From Mxb001 sp046046455 (GTDB lineage Bacteria > Actinomycetota > Actinomycetes > S36-B12): a stretch of DNA of 26,557 nt. Of this stretch, positions 7,505 to 14,856 are shown one piece after another. Below the pieces are notes generated by a model. The model was not told the origin of the DNA, did no database searches, and worked only from the letters and a program-made list of their open reading frames with translations. Position numbers and translations under genes: made by a program. Within the stretch, counting starts at the first letter, position 1. Every line of letters starts with the position of its first letter. Location: the NCBI GenBank assembly GCA_046046455.1, contig JBJOJS010000088.1, forward strand, positions 1-26,557, written 5' to 3'.

Positions 7505-8251
7505 ATGCGCCGATTCCTTGCTGCCGCCTCCGTCGCGGTCCTCGCCTCCCTCGCCCTCTCCGTGCCGGCCCAGGCGGCCGAACTGGAGTACGTCGCCCTC
7601 AACGACAAGGGCATGAAGCAGGTCCTGCTCAAGAAGTCCTGGGCCCCCGGCTGGCTCGGCAAGCTCGACATCTACAAGGCCGAGGTCCTCATGGGCAAGG
7701 GCCAGGAGCCGATCGAGTGCGCGACCACCGACTCGATCATCACGAGCAGCAAGTCCGTGGACTACGCCTACGCCTACATGGACTTCGCGCAGAACAAGGA
7801 AGGCCATCTGCTCGACGTCGCGCAGTTCGTCTACCAGTACAAGGACGTCGCCAAGGCCGAGCGGGCCTGGCAGATCCTGCTCGATGCGGCAGGTGCCTGC
7901 GCGGGCACCAAGACCCACAGCATCAAGGATGCGTCCGGCAAGGTCATCGGCACCGCCACTTCGGTCGTCGAGGTGATCATCGAGCCCGGGATGTACGGCC
8001 AGCAGCAGCTCATCATCAACGAGGACGTGCGCTACGACGAGCCCCTGCCCGGCGGCACTGACACACGCACGTCCGCTGACGAGATCTCCATCTGGATGTT
8101 CGACGGCCTCACCATCATCGAGACGGAGTCCAACAAGTACGTGCCCAAGCAGAAGAACTGGGTCTTCTCGCCTCCGCAGATCGCGACGATCGAGACGCTG
8201 GCACTGGTGACGATCCAGCGCTATCACCTCGCGGCGCTGCGGGCGGTCTAG
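7505..8251 (+). CDS. Secreted protein, possibly PknH-like sensor domain fold
   Basis: 248 residues with a signal peptide (1-24, VPAQAAE cleavage region). The mature part has exactly two cysteines, C72 (PIECATT) and C132 (AGACAGT), that may form a disulfide. The stretch QFVYQYKDVAKAERAWQILL followed by DAAGACAG resembles the helix-plus-cysteine part of PknH-type extracellular sensor domains found in mycobacterial kinases and lipoproteins, but this is a by-eye similarity and is not secure. It has no lipobox and no transmembrane anchor, so it is probably released. It follows a lipoprotein gene by 25 nt and precedes another exported protein gene, making a run of exported proteins. Confidence 0.78.
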   Translation: MRRFLAAASVAVLASLALSVPAQAAELEYVALNDKGMKQVLLKKSWAPGWLGKLDIYKAEVLMGKGQEPIECATTDSIITSSKSVDYAYAYMDFAQNKEGHLLDVAQFVYQYKDVAKAERAWQILLDAAGACAGTKTHSIKDASGKVIGTATSVVEVIIEPGMYGQQQLIINEDVRYDEPLPGGTDTRTSADEISIWMFDGLTIIETESNKYVPKQKNWVFSPPQIATIETLALVTIQRYHLAALRAV

Positions 8252-8252
8252 A

Positions 8253-8290
8253 GCCGGCCGAGGATGCTCCCGGCCCCGTCCGCATCGGGG
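8253..8290 (+). terminator. Overlapping short GC hairpins after the secreted protein gene
   Basis: GGCCG / CGGCC-type pairing just after the stop codon at 8251 overlaps a second hairpin CCCCG (8274-8278) / CGGGG (8286-8290). Neither has a U-tract. Possible terminator only. Confidence 0.25.
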
Positions 8291-8312
8291 AGACATGCGC
8301 CGTCGCGAGGTC

Positions 8313-8325
8313 TACCCTCCACCCT
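8313..8325 (+). promoter_or_regulatory. Leaderless -10 element (TACCCT-N7-GTG)
   Basis: TACCCT at 8313-8318 lies seven nt before GTG 8326, one base longer than the spacing at most genes here. Confidence 0.55.
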
Positions 8326-10194
8326 GTGACGCGGCGGCTGGCCATCCTGACCGTGATCGGTGCGATCTCCCTGGCGACGACCGCGCCCGCATCGGCGCTG
8401 CCCCTGGCACCCGTCCCCGACAACGATTCGTGGGTCTCCAGTGCGACGAACTACGCGATCCCGGAGCAGTACCTGGCAGAGGACGCCCTCGATGACTTCG
8501 CCTGCGAGGAGCGACGAGAACTCCCGCGACGTTCGGCGACGCGCGCCGCAGCACTCGTCCAGGCCAAGAAGCGCCTGACACTGGTCGCGCCCGTACCCGC
8601 CCTACGGAAGTTCCAGGCTTCGCCGATCTACGGCTCACGAGCGCAACTCGAGGGAGTCATGGCCCTCGGCACCATCAACGGAAGCTTGCCGGCCGCACTG
8701 GCTGCCGCACTGCGCTTGGCGTCCCTGAACTCCGACCCCCGGCACCTGATCAACGCTGCCGTACTCCTGCAGGCGATGGGCTTCCCGGATACGGCTGCGG
8801 ACCTGCTTGCCTGGGCAAAGCAACGGCCCCTCGGGGAGATGGCGGGGGTTGACGGCCAGGCTGCGTGGCACTCGGCCACGGGCGGCGTGCTGCTCGCGTA
8901 CGGACAGTTCCCCGAGGCCAAGGTCGCCTACGAAACTGCCCTCGCCCGGGAGCCCCTGATGGCCACAGCGAGACAGGGCATCGCCCGGGCGCTGCACTGC
9001 ATGGGAGACACCTTCCTCGCCAGCAAGTGGCAGGGCCGCTCGATGGCGGTCGTGGACCCCCTCCCACTCATGTCGGACGAGTCGGTCGACCCGGGCGAAG
9101 CCCCGCGCTGGGTGGCGGTCCCCCGGAAGGACATGATCGATCTCACTGCAGGCAAGGGCGGTCCGGCATTCCTGGAGTTCACGCCACCGCAGGGGCCGAA
9201 CCTGGCCCGCGGCGAGTACTCCGTGCCGGTATTCGCGCGATGGGGTGAATACGTCGACCGAACTGCTCTCGGGGTCCCACGACCCATGCCCGAGTTGACT
9301 CCTGCTCAGAAGGCGCTTGATGACTACCTCACCTTCGCCCTCGGCGACGATCCCATCCTCTCCGCGCTCGAGTCGGAAACCGAAAGGCTCGGCGCCGAAC
9401 TAGAGGAATTGGCCACACGTTCGTCCTGTGTCGCGGTCGACGAGTTCGGCGCCTACTGGACGTGGATCCGCAACAACTACGAGGTCACGACCAAGACCGC
9501 GGATCGGATCCACATCATCGTGACTGCCGCTGCCGCCGCCACGGGCGATGTCGAGCTCAACGCCTACTACAACGCCTACGCGGACTACCTCGTCGACGTG
9601 GTGTACCAGGGATTCCTCTTCGGGCTGGCCGGGTACGCCGCTGAAGCAGAGAACCACGCTGAAATCGTCCGAATCAACGACGATGCACGCGACCGCGGCG
9701 ACCCCCTCGTCGACTCCCACTGCAAGGCGACCTTCCGCAACGGTACGCCGGGGGGCACCTACACGCCGGACGGTCCCAAGGGCACGGGCCAGGATGCGAG
9801 TCCCTGCTCGGCGCTGGGTCCTCTGCGCAAGAAGGACATCATCGACGTGTCCCTGCCCATCCCGGGAGCGCCGGTCAAGCCCAAGCTCACGATCAACTGC
9901 GAGGAGATCGGCCTCTCGGCCAAGTTCGCTTCCGTAGGCGGTCCCTTTGCCGAGATAGGGCTCTTCGGCGGAGTCAAGTACGAGTGGTTCACCGGAGACA
10001 TCGTGCTCAGCGTCGGCAGTTTCGCCGAGCTCGGCCCGCTCAAGGTCAAGTCCGGCCCGCAACTGCGACTTGGCATGGATGCCAACGGCAACTTCGGCAT
10101 CAAGGACGCGACCTTCGTCACCAAGCCTGGTCTCAGACCCCCGAAATCCGCACCTGCGGCGACACGGGGCACGACGTACGTGCTGATCTCCTAG
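8326..10194 (+). CDS. Large secreted protein with TPR-like repeats, function unknown
   Basis: 622 residues from GTG 8326, with a signal peptide (1-24, TTAPASALPLAP). Residues ~120-230 look like helical repeats; the segment AAWHSATGGVLLAYGQFPEA followed by KVAYETALAREP matches the tetratricopeptide consensus (W/G/Y/A/F/A/P positions), so a protein-protein interaction surface is likely. Residues ~320-450 are helical and rich in Ala, Glu and Tyr. The last ~120 residues, from INCEEIGLSAKFASVGG on, alternate hydrophobic and polar residues and are rich in Gly, Leu and Lys, indicating beta strands. Several cysteines are present. I do not recognise the whole architecture. The start codon is supported by the -10 element at 8313-8318 and by the position of the signal peptide. 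The 29-nt gap to the convergent gene at 10224 holds nothing recognisable. Confidence 0.78.
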   Translation: MTRRLAILTVIGAISLATTAPASALPLAPVPDNDSWVSSATNYAIPEQYLAEDALDDFACEERRELPRRSATRAAALVQAKKRLTLVAPVPALRKFQASPIYGSRAQLEGVMALGTINGSLPAALAAALRLASLNSDPRHLINAAVLLQAMGFPDTAADLLAWAKQRPLGEMAGVDGQAAWHSATGGVLLAYGQFPEAKVAYETALAREPLMATARQGIARALHCMGDTFLASKWQGRSMAVVDPLPLMSDESVDPGEAPRWVAVPRKDMIDLTAGKGGPAFLEFTPPQGPNLARGEYSVPVFARWGEYVDRTALGVPRPMPELTPAQKALDDYLTFALGDDPILSALESETERLGAELEELATRSSCVAVDEFGAYWTWIRNNYEVTTKTADRIHIIVTAAAAATGDVELNAYYNAYADYLVDVVYQGFLFGLAGYAAEAENHAEIVRINDDARDRGDPLVDSHCKATFRNGTPGGTYTPDGPKGTGQDASPCSALGPLRKKDIIDVSLPIPGAPVKPKLTINCEEIGLSAKFASVGGPFAEIGLFGGVKYEWFTGDIVLSVGSFAELGPLKVKSGPQLRLGMDANGNFGIKDATFVTKPGLRPPKSAPAATRGTTYVLIS

Positions 10195-10223
10195 TCACGC
10201 AACGCGCTCCAGCTTGCCAGCCG

Positions 10224-11249
10224 CTACTTGGCCGTGGCCGTCACGCTAACGCGCGGGCCGGGGCCGGCCGCGTTGATCGTGTGGACGGTCACCTTCACGC
10301 GTGTTCCCGTACGCACCTTCCGCGTCATGGAGAACTTCTCGGAGTAGATCCACGGACCATCGTTGACGCTGTACCAGTAGGCGACCTCGGCTCCGCCATC
10401 GTTGGCAGCCGGCTTCCAGGTCACCGTCACCCGCCCCTTGCCCGCGGTCGCGGTGACCTGCCGCGGCCTGGACGGCGCGGTGATGTCCCACCACACCCTG
10501 CTCGCATCGGTGCAGATGGCGAGCGCGTTGCACAACAGGGGCGTACCCGTGACGACCATGCCGGCGTTCGAGACGACCCCGAGAGCCCGGGCCATGTTGT
10601 CGACGACGGGCGCACCGACGTACTCGGGTCCGATGGACCGGTCCAGGGTGAAGGTGTCGTCACCTACAGCGACGATGCGGCGCTCGAGCATGGGAAGCGG
10701 GCTGCCGTCGGCGGAACGAGCATCGACGCCGACCCACTGGCCGACGCGCGGCATGGGCACGAAGTCCCAATCGATGTAAGTCGCGTCTCGCTCGACAAGG
10801 ACGAGTGCGAGGCCGATCGACGGATCGGAGTTCCAGATCAGCGCGGAGTACGTATCGTCGCCCTGCCGCACGACGAGGTCACCGGGCCTATCGGCACATG
10901 CGGTGCTGATCTCGGACGTCGTGATGAGCATCGTGTCCCACACGCTCGCCGTGTCGTCGGCGAAGTCCGCCGACCAGCCCGTGGTCGTGATACTGCCGCA
11001 GGTCAGGGAGTAGAGGATGCTGGGGAACTGCGCTTCGAAGAGTTGCGTATCGGTGGGCGGGTTGAGTGGGCTCCAGCCCGACATCTTCGGGGTCGTGATG
11101 TTCGGGGTCGTCATGTTCGGGGTCGTCATGTTCGGGGTCATCGCCTGGGCGGATGCTGCCGGGATAACGAGGGCCGCCGGAATGACAAGTGCAGCGGGGA
11201 GGATGCGGCCGACTGATGTGAGGATGTCGACCGATGTGAGGATGCCCAC
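10224..11249 (-). CDS. Secreted trypsin-fold pseudoprotease with C-terminal fibronectin type III domain
   Basis: 341 residues from GTG 11249, with a signal peptide and a short repetitive linker (MTTPN units, ~38-54). Residues ~75-270 follow the layout of a chymotrypsin/HtrA-type serine protease: LTCGSITTTGWSADF near the N-terminal GSGF strand, LITTSEISTACAD where active enzymes have a T-x-A-H-V motif, DPSIGLALVLV where they have D-x-D-L-A-L-L, and GPEYVGAPVVDNMARALGVV where they have G-N-S-G-G-P-L-V-D. At these places His appears as Glu, Asp as Gly and Ser as Val, so the triad seems lost. Residues ~265-341 (PSRPRQVTATAG, VTVTWKPA, then NAAGPGP) are one Fn3 domain. A binding role, to peptide, polysaccharide or a partner protein, is more likely than proteolysis. 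The fold assignment is by eye; the Fn3 call is firm. Confidence 0.75.
   Translation of the reverse strand: MGILTSVDILTSVGRILPAALVIPAALVIPAASAQAMTPNMTTPNMTTPNITTPKMSGWSPLNPPTDTQLFEAQFPSILYSLTCGSITTTGWSADFADDTASVWDTMLITTSEISTACADRPGDLVVRQGDDTYSALIWNSDPSIGLALVLVERDATYIDWDFVPMPRVGQWVGVDARSADGSPLPMLERRIVAVGDDTFTLDRSIGPEYVGAPVVDNMARALGVVSNAGMVVTGTPLLCNALAICTDASRVWWDITAPSRPRQVTATAGKGRVTVTWKPAANDGGAEVAYWYSVNDGPWIYSEKFSMTRKVRTGTRVKVTVHTINAAGPGPRVSVTATAK
11086..11141 (-). repeat. Tandem 15-bp repeat (about 3.7 copies) inside the pseudoprotease gene
   Basis: The plus-strand unit TTCGGGGTCGTCATG occurs at 11086-11100 (one mismatch), 11101-11115 and 11116-11130, with a partial copy to 11141. In frame it encodes MTTPN-type units just after the signal peptide, giving a variable-length linker. 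It is a short in-frame coding repeat with no spacers. Confidence 0.85.
11211..11246 (-). repeat. 18-bp direct duplication at the very start of the pseudoprotease gene
   Basis: 11211-11228 and 11229-11246 match with two differences and encode the doubled ILTSV motif at residues 3-13. A looser 18-bp duplication next to it (about 11156-11194) encodes PAALVI twice, so most of the signal peptide consists of repeated segments. Confidence 0.7.
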
Positions 11250-11261
11250 GGGGCGAGGCTA
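11250..11261 (-). promoter_or_regulatory. Leaderless -10 element (TAGCCT-N6-GTG)
   Basis: On the minus strand TAGCCT (11261-11256) is followed by CGCCCC and GTG 11249. This supports the GTG start ahead of the repeated signal peptide. Confidence 0.6.
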
Positions 11262-11354
11262 GGCCCGCACCGACCTGCGCAGCGCGGGACCGTCAAAGCC
11301 GAGACACACCGGATGCGATCCCGCCTTGACACCGTGCCGACCGTGGACCATAAT

Positions 11355-11370
11355 TCGAACATACGTTCGA
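11355..11370 (+). promoter_or_regulatory. LexA (SOS) box upstream of the DUF222/HNH gene
   Basis: TCGAACATACGTTCGA is a perfect 16-bp dyad (TCGAAC-N4-GTTCGA). It fits the actinobacterial and Bacillus SOS consensus, whose core is GAAC-N4-GTTC. It touches the -10-like TAGATT at 11371-11376, where bound LexA would block transcription. Members of the 13E12/DUF222 family in Mycobacterium tuberculosis are known to carry SOS boxes, which supports the call. Confidence 0.88.
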
Positions 11371-11376
11371 TAGATT
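11371..11376 (+). promoter_or_regulatory. Candidate -10 element of the HNH gene (TAGATT)
   Basis: TAGATT directly follows the LexA box. A start near 11383 would give a leader of about 84 nt before GTG 11467, unlike the leaderless genes around it. No convincing -35 element is seen. Confidence 0.45.
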
Positions 11377-11466
11377 GGCTCTGATCACGAGGTCGACCTG
11401 TCGAGGTTCCAAGGGAAATAGCGAGGCGGCTGGCCGAGCCTCGCGCCGAGTCCCCTACGAGGGCCG

Positions 11467-12849
11467 GTGGCTGAATTGCGGAGTGCCATCCCATTCGCAC
11501 TGCCCTGGAGCGCCATGACCGCCCTGCTCGATCTCGACGCCAACGTCGCGCTCTCCCATGCGCTGACGCTGGCCGAGGAGGCAGCGGCGGCGCTCGCGGA
11601 GATCCCCGTGGATGCGGTGATGGGCGTGGGCCTGGGCGAGGAGATGCTCCGGCTGCGCAGCCTCACGCGACAGCTGGAGGCCACGAGTTCCGCAGTCAGC
11701 CAGCGCTTCGCCTCCTCCTACGAGTGGGAGGCCGACGGCGCACGCAGTGCGGTGAGCTGGCTCTACGGCAGTGGTAACGACGGCCTGCAGTCCGTGCGGT
11801 CGACCCTTGAGCGCGGAGCGGTCGTGAGCGACTTCCCTGAGGTCGCCGGGGCGTGGCGGCGCGGCGAGATCTCCGGCCAGCACGTCGACGCGCTCGCTCG
11901 ACTACGGCGCCACTACCCAGCCCTGACTGATGACCTGATCGCCATCGACGAGGCCATCGCCGAGGTAGCCAGACGCTGCGAGCCGCGCGACTTCTATCAG
12001 CGGCTGCGCAGCCTGTGCCACAGCGTCAATCCCGATGCTGTCGACGGGCGCGACCGTGACCGTCCCACCGGCCTTCATGTCTCCCGACTGCTCGACGGCC
12101 TGGTGCGCATCGACGGCACCCTCGATGCCGAGCTCGGTGCTCGATTCGTCGCGATGCTCGAGTCGGCTCGTCGCGATGTGGCGCCAGCTGCTGATGCGGG
12201 CGACGTTCCGACGTCGGATGCGGGCCCTGTCGACCCGTGGTCCGAGAAGACATTGGGTGCCTCTGCTCCGCGCGATCCGCGTCCGCTGTCACAGCGCAAT
12301 CTCGACGCCCTCGCACGCATCCTCGATGCGGCCGGAGCGGCCGCCGGCGATCTCGCGATGCCCCTCGTGACGGGTGAGCGGCCGACCATCAACGTCACCG
12401 TCCCCGTCGAGGCGCTCATCGATGAGCGATCCACCGTGGCCGGCTGGCTCGAGCAGTTCGGCGTGCCCACGACCATGGTCACCGGCGCCGCAGCGCGTCG
12501 GCTCGCCTGCGATGCATCACTGCGTCCGCTGCTCGTGGATCGCCGGGGACAGCTCATCGCGATGATGCCCAAGGTGCGCGCCATCCACCCGGCCCTGCGC
12601 CGCGCAGTCTTCATTCGCGACCGCCAGTGCCGATTCACCGGATGTCGCTCACGGATCGACGAGGTCCACCACATCGTCTACTACCGCCACGGTGGCGAAA
12701 CGGTCCTGTCCAACCTCGTGGGCCTGTGCTGGCACCACCATCACCTCATCCACGACGGGGGTTGGCGCATCGAGGGTGACCCGGGAGGGCGACTCACCTT
12801 CCGCTCGAGTCACGGGCGGGAGCTGACGAGCGACCCACCTGTCTTCTAG
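11467..12849 (+). CDS. DUF222 / HNH endonuclease domain protein (13E12 repeat family)
   Basis: 460 residues from GTG 11467, which has GAGGG upstream; ATG 11515, preceded by GGAG, is an alternative start giving 444 residues. The N-terminal ~330 residues are the helical DUF222 region typical of the actinobacterial 13E12 family. The C-terminus is an HNH nuclease: C388-x4-C393, HH 401-402 (EVHHIVYYRHGG), N416 (LSNLVGLC), C421 and the histidine run 423-426 (CWHHHHLIH), i.e. metal-binding cysteines plus the beta-beta-alpha-metal active site. All key residues are present. The biological role of this family is not settled; it is common in multiple copies in actinobacterial genomes, and some copies resemble selfish elements. 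The LexA box about 100 nt upstream implies induction by DNA damage. The stop codon overlaps the stop of the convergent gene. Confidence 0.92.
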   Translation: MAELRSAIPFALPWSAMTALLDLDANVALSHALTLAEEAAAALAEIPVDAVMGVGLGEEMLRLRSLTRQLEATSSAVSQRFASSYEWEADGARSAVSWLYGSGNDGLQSVRSTLERGAVVSDFPEVAGAWRRGEISGQHVDALARLRRHYPALTDDLIAIDEAIAEVARRCEPRDFYQRLRSLCHSVNPDAVDGRDRDRPTGLHVSRLLDGLVRIDGTLDAELGARFVAMLESARRDVAPAADAGDVPTSDAGPVDPWSEKTLGASAPRDPRPLSQRNLDALARILDAAGAAAGDLAMPLVTGERPTINVTVPVEALIDERSTVAGWLEQFGVPTTMVTGAAARRLACDASLRPLLVDRRGQLIAMMPKVRAIHPALRRAVFIRDRQCRFTGCRSRIDEVHHIVYYRHGGETVLSNLVGLCWHHHHLIHDGGWRIEGDPGGRLTFRSSHGRELTSDPPVF

Positions 12850-14825
12850 CGGTCCACAACCGCGAGCACCCATGCGATCAGCTCTGCCTCATTGGCCAGT
12901 GCTGCGTATCTGCCTGCCTGCCCTCCGTGCGAGCCCTCGCCTGTCTCGACGCGGAAGGCGACGCTGCCGCGATCAGCAATGCTCGCGCGACCACCGTGGC
13001 GCGGATCTGACTGGCGCAGTGCAGCCACCCACTTGGCCGGCTCGTGTACGAGCACACGCGGGTCGTGCACGGCCGCCGTGACGAGCAGGGCCGGGCGATC
13101 GGTGGCTGCGGGGAGGTTGAGGTACGGCGTGTAGGACTCCATATAGGCGCGCTGCTCCGGGATGCGCGGGTCACCCCACTCCTCCCATTCGGTGATCGTG
13201 AGCGGGATGTCTGGGTCGAGCATGGAGTTGACGCAGTCGACGAAGGGCACCTCGGCGAGGATCCCGGCCCAGCGCTGCGGGGCCATGGCATAGACGGCCC
13301 CCTGGAGCAGGCCGCCCGCGGAGCCACCGCGGCCGACGAAGGGGCCGGCGCCGAGCGAGGCAAGGTGATCCGCAGCCGCGATGAAATCGGTGAACGTGTT
13401 GCGCTTGGCGAGCAGGTGGCCGTCGATCCACTGCTCGCGGCCGACCTCGCCACCGCCGCGGACGTGCGCCTGGGCGAAGATCGCGCCACGGTCGAGCAGC
13501 GCGGCGACACCGGTGTCGAACCACGGATCATCGATGACCTCGTAGGCACCGTAGCCGTACAGCAGGCAGGGCGACGCGAGCGGCGTATCGACACGGCGTG
13601 CGATGACGATCGGGATGCGCCAGCCGTCGGAGGCCGTGGCGTAGACGACCTCGCTGGTGTAGCGCGACGGATCATGCCCGGGCACCTCGCGCGCGTGGCG
13701 CAGGCGGCGCTCGGCCGTGACGAGGTCGACATCCCACCACTGCGTGGGCGTCGTAAAGGACTCGGTCACGACGGTGACGAAGTCTGCGTGAGGATCCTCA
13801 TTGCGACCCAGGCGGATCGCACCGCCCGGGTCGGGACGCAGGTCGTGGCGCACCGTGCCATCGCGGCCCCGGATGCGGATGCGCGCCTGCCCATCGATCC
13901 GCGAGTAGGTGACGATGGCATCGTCGAAGGCGACCATGTCGTGGACGCGCTCAGGATGCGCTGCCGTGCCGCGAACATCCAGGCCCGGTGCAGTGGCGCT
14001 CGTCGTAGCGGTGAGCGCGAACTCCACCGCGTCGGCATTGGACACGACGAGCCAGCGGTCGGTATCCCACTCCACGTCGTACTCGACCCCGGGCATGCGC
14101 GGCTGGATCGACACCGCGCGGCCGTCAGCGACCTCCCAGCACTCGCTCGTCGTGCGCGAGTGCGACGCGATGACGACACGGTCCTGGCTGCGACGCACGG
14201 CGAGATCGAAGCGCTGATCCGGCTCGGTGATGACGACATGGCGCTCGCCCGTGCGCGGATCGACACGATGCACCTCGCAGGAGCGATTGAGCGCGTCGAT
14301 GACGGTGAAGTAGAACCATCCGTCAGCCCAGGCGCCGGTGTAGTAGGTGTCGTCGATCTCCAGTGGAAGATCGTCTGAGTAGGAGGGATCGTCCGCACGA
14401 GACACATCGCGGAAGCGCAGCGTGTAGCGCTCGGAGCCCTCGAGGTCGATCGAGTAGGCCAGCAGGTCCCCGTCGGGACTCGGCTCCACCACCGCGGTAG
14501 CGGCGTACGGCGATCCGAAGGACGCGAGATCGAGGAGTAGTTGATCTCCCTGAGGGCCAGTGCGTCGCAGCTCAGGCAGTTCCTGACCCGGGCGGGTGAG
14601 GGAGTAGTAGGACCAGCCATGCAGGTCGCGCGGTGCGGTGCGCTCGGTGTCGGGGGTACGAGCCTTGAGTTGCTCGAAGACCTCGTCCGTCGTGATGGCG
14701 AGGGGAGCGCGTCCCTGCTCGTAGTAGGCGCGCTCCGCTTCGAGATAGGGGGCCAGGCGCTCGCCGTCACGCATCCACGCGTACGGATCCTCAGTGGTAT
14801 CGCGATCGGCAAGGGGCGGCTGCAC
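12846..14825 (-). CDS. ptrB: Oligopeptidase B (S9A prolyl oligopeptidase family)
   Basis: 659 residues, the normal length for cytosolic S9A enzymes. The N-terminal motif EDPYAWMRD is followed by a beta-propeller domain (~70-390) that limits access to small peptides, then the alpha/beta hydrolase domain. The catalytic triad is intact: S502 in GRGGSAGGLL, D588 in AVHDPRV and H633 in GEGSHGG. The signatures TITEWEEWGDP, YMESYTPYLN and EPAKWVAALR match oligopeptidase B rather than proline-specific oligopeptidase, so cleavage after Arg or Lys in short peptides is expected; E563 in MESY is the counterpart of a basic-residue-recognising acidic position in OpB. There is no signal peptide, so it acts in the cytoplasm. 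GTG 14825 follows a leaderless -10 element. It may finish degradation of peptides imported after extracellular cleavage, which is inference from the neighbours. Confidence 0.93.
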   Translation of the reverse strand: MQPPLADRDTTEDPYAWMRDGERLAPYLEAERAYYEQGRAPLAITTDEVFEQLKARTPDTERTAPRDLHGWSYYSLTRPGQELPELRRTGPQGDQLLLDLASFGSPYAATAVVEPSPDGDLLAYSIDLEGSERYTLRFRDVSRADDPSYSDDLPLEIDDTYYTGAWADGWFYFTVIDALNRSCEVHRVDPRTGERHVVITEPDQRFDLAVRRSQDRVVIASHSRTTSECWEVADGRAVSIQPRMPGVEYDVEWDTDRWLVVSNADAVEFALTATTSATAPGLDVRGTAAHPERVHDMVAFDDAIVTYSRIDGQARIRIRGRDGTVRHDLRPDPGGAIRLGRNEDPHADFVTVVTESFTTPTQWWDVDLVTAERRLRHAREVPGHDPSRYTSEVVYATASDGWRIPIVIARRVDTPLASPCLLYGYGAYEVIDDPWFDTGVAALLDRGAIFAQAHVRGGGEVGREQWIDGHLLAKRNTFTDFIAAADHLASLGAGPFVGRGGSAGGLLQGAVYAMAPQRWAGILAEVPFVDCVNSMLDPDIPLTITEWEEWGDPRIPEQRAYMESYTPYLNLPAATDRPALLVTAAVHDPRVLVHEPAKWVAALRQSDPRHGGRASIADRGSVAFRVETGEGSHGGQAGRYAALANEAELIAWVLAVVDR

Positions 14826-14837
14826 GCCGTCAGCCTA
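14826..14837 (-). promoter_or_regulatory. Leaderless -10 element of ptrB (TAGGCT-N6-GTG)
   Basis: On the minus strand TAGGCT (14837-14832) is followed by GACGGC and GTG 14825, in the 31-nt gap after the lipase-like gene. Confidence 0.6.
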
Positions 14838-14856
14838 GGGGCTCGATCGCCTACCT

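Noticed and set aside
10195..10223. Terminator between the convergent genes at 10194 and 10224
   Set aside because: No stable inverted repeat could be found in the 29-nt gap.
11086..11141. Short regular repeats considered as a CRISPR array
   Set aside because: 15-bp units directly abut each other with no spacers and keep the reading frame; this is a coding repeat.
9984..11216. 410-codon plus-strand frame across the 8326 gene end and the pseudoprotease gene
   Set aside because: It spans two convergent genes in other frames, has shadow-like composition, and lacks a promoter or ribosome binding site.
13044..14378. 444-codon plus-strand open frame opposite ptrB
   Set aside because: Arg/Asp/Gly-rich shadow of a high-GC gene; no start signal or recognisable domain, while the opposite strand encodes a complete oligopeptidase B.
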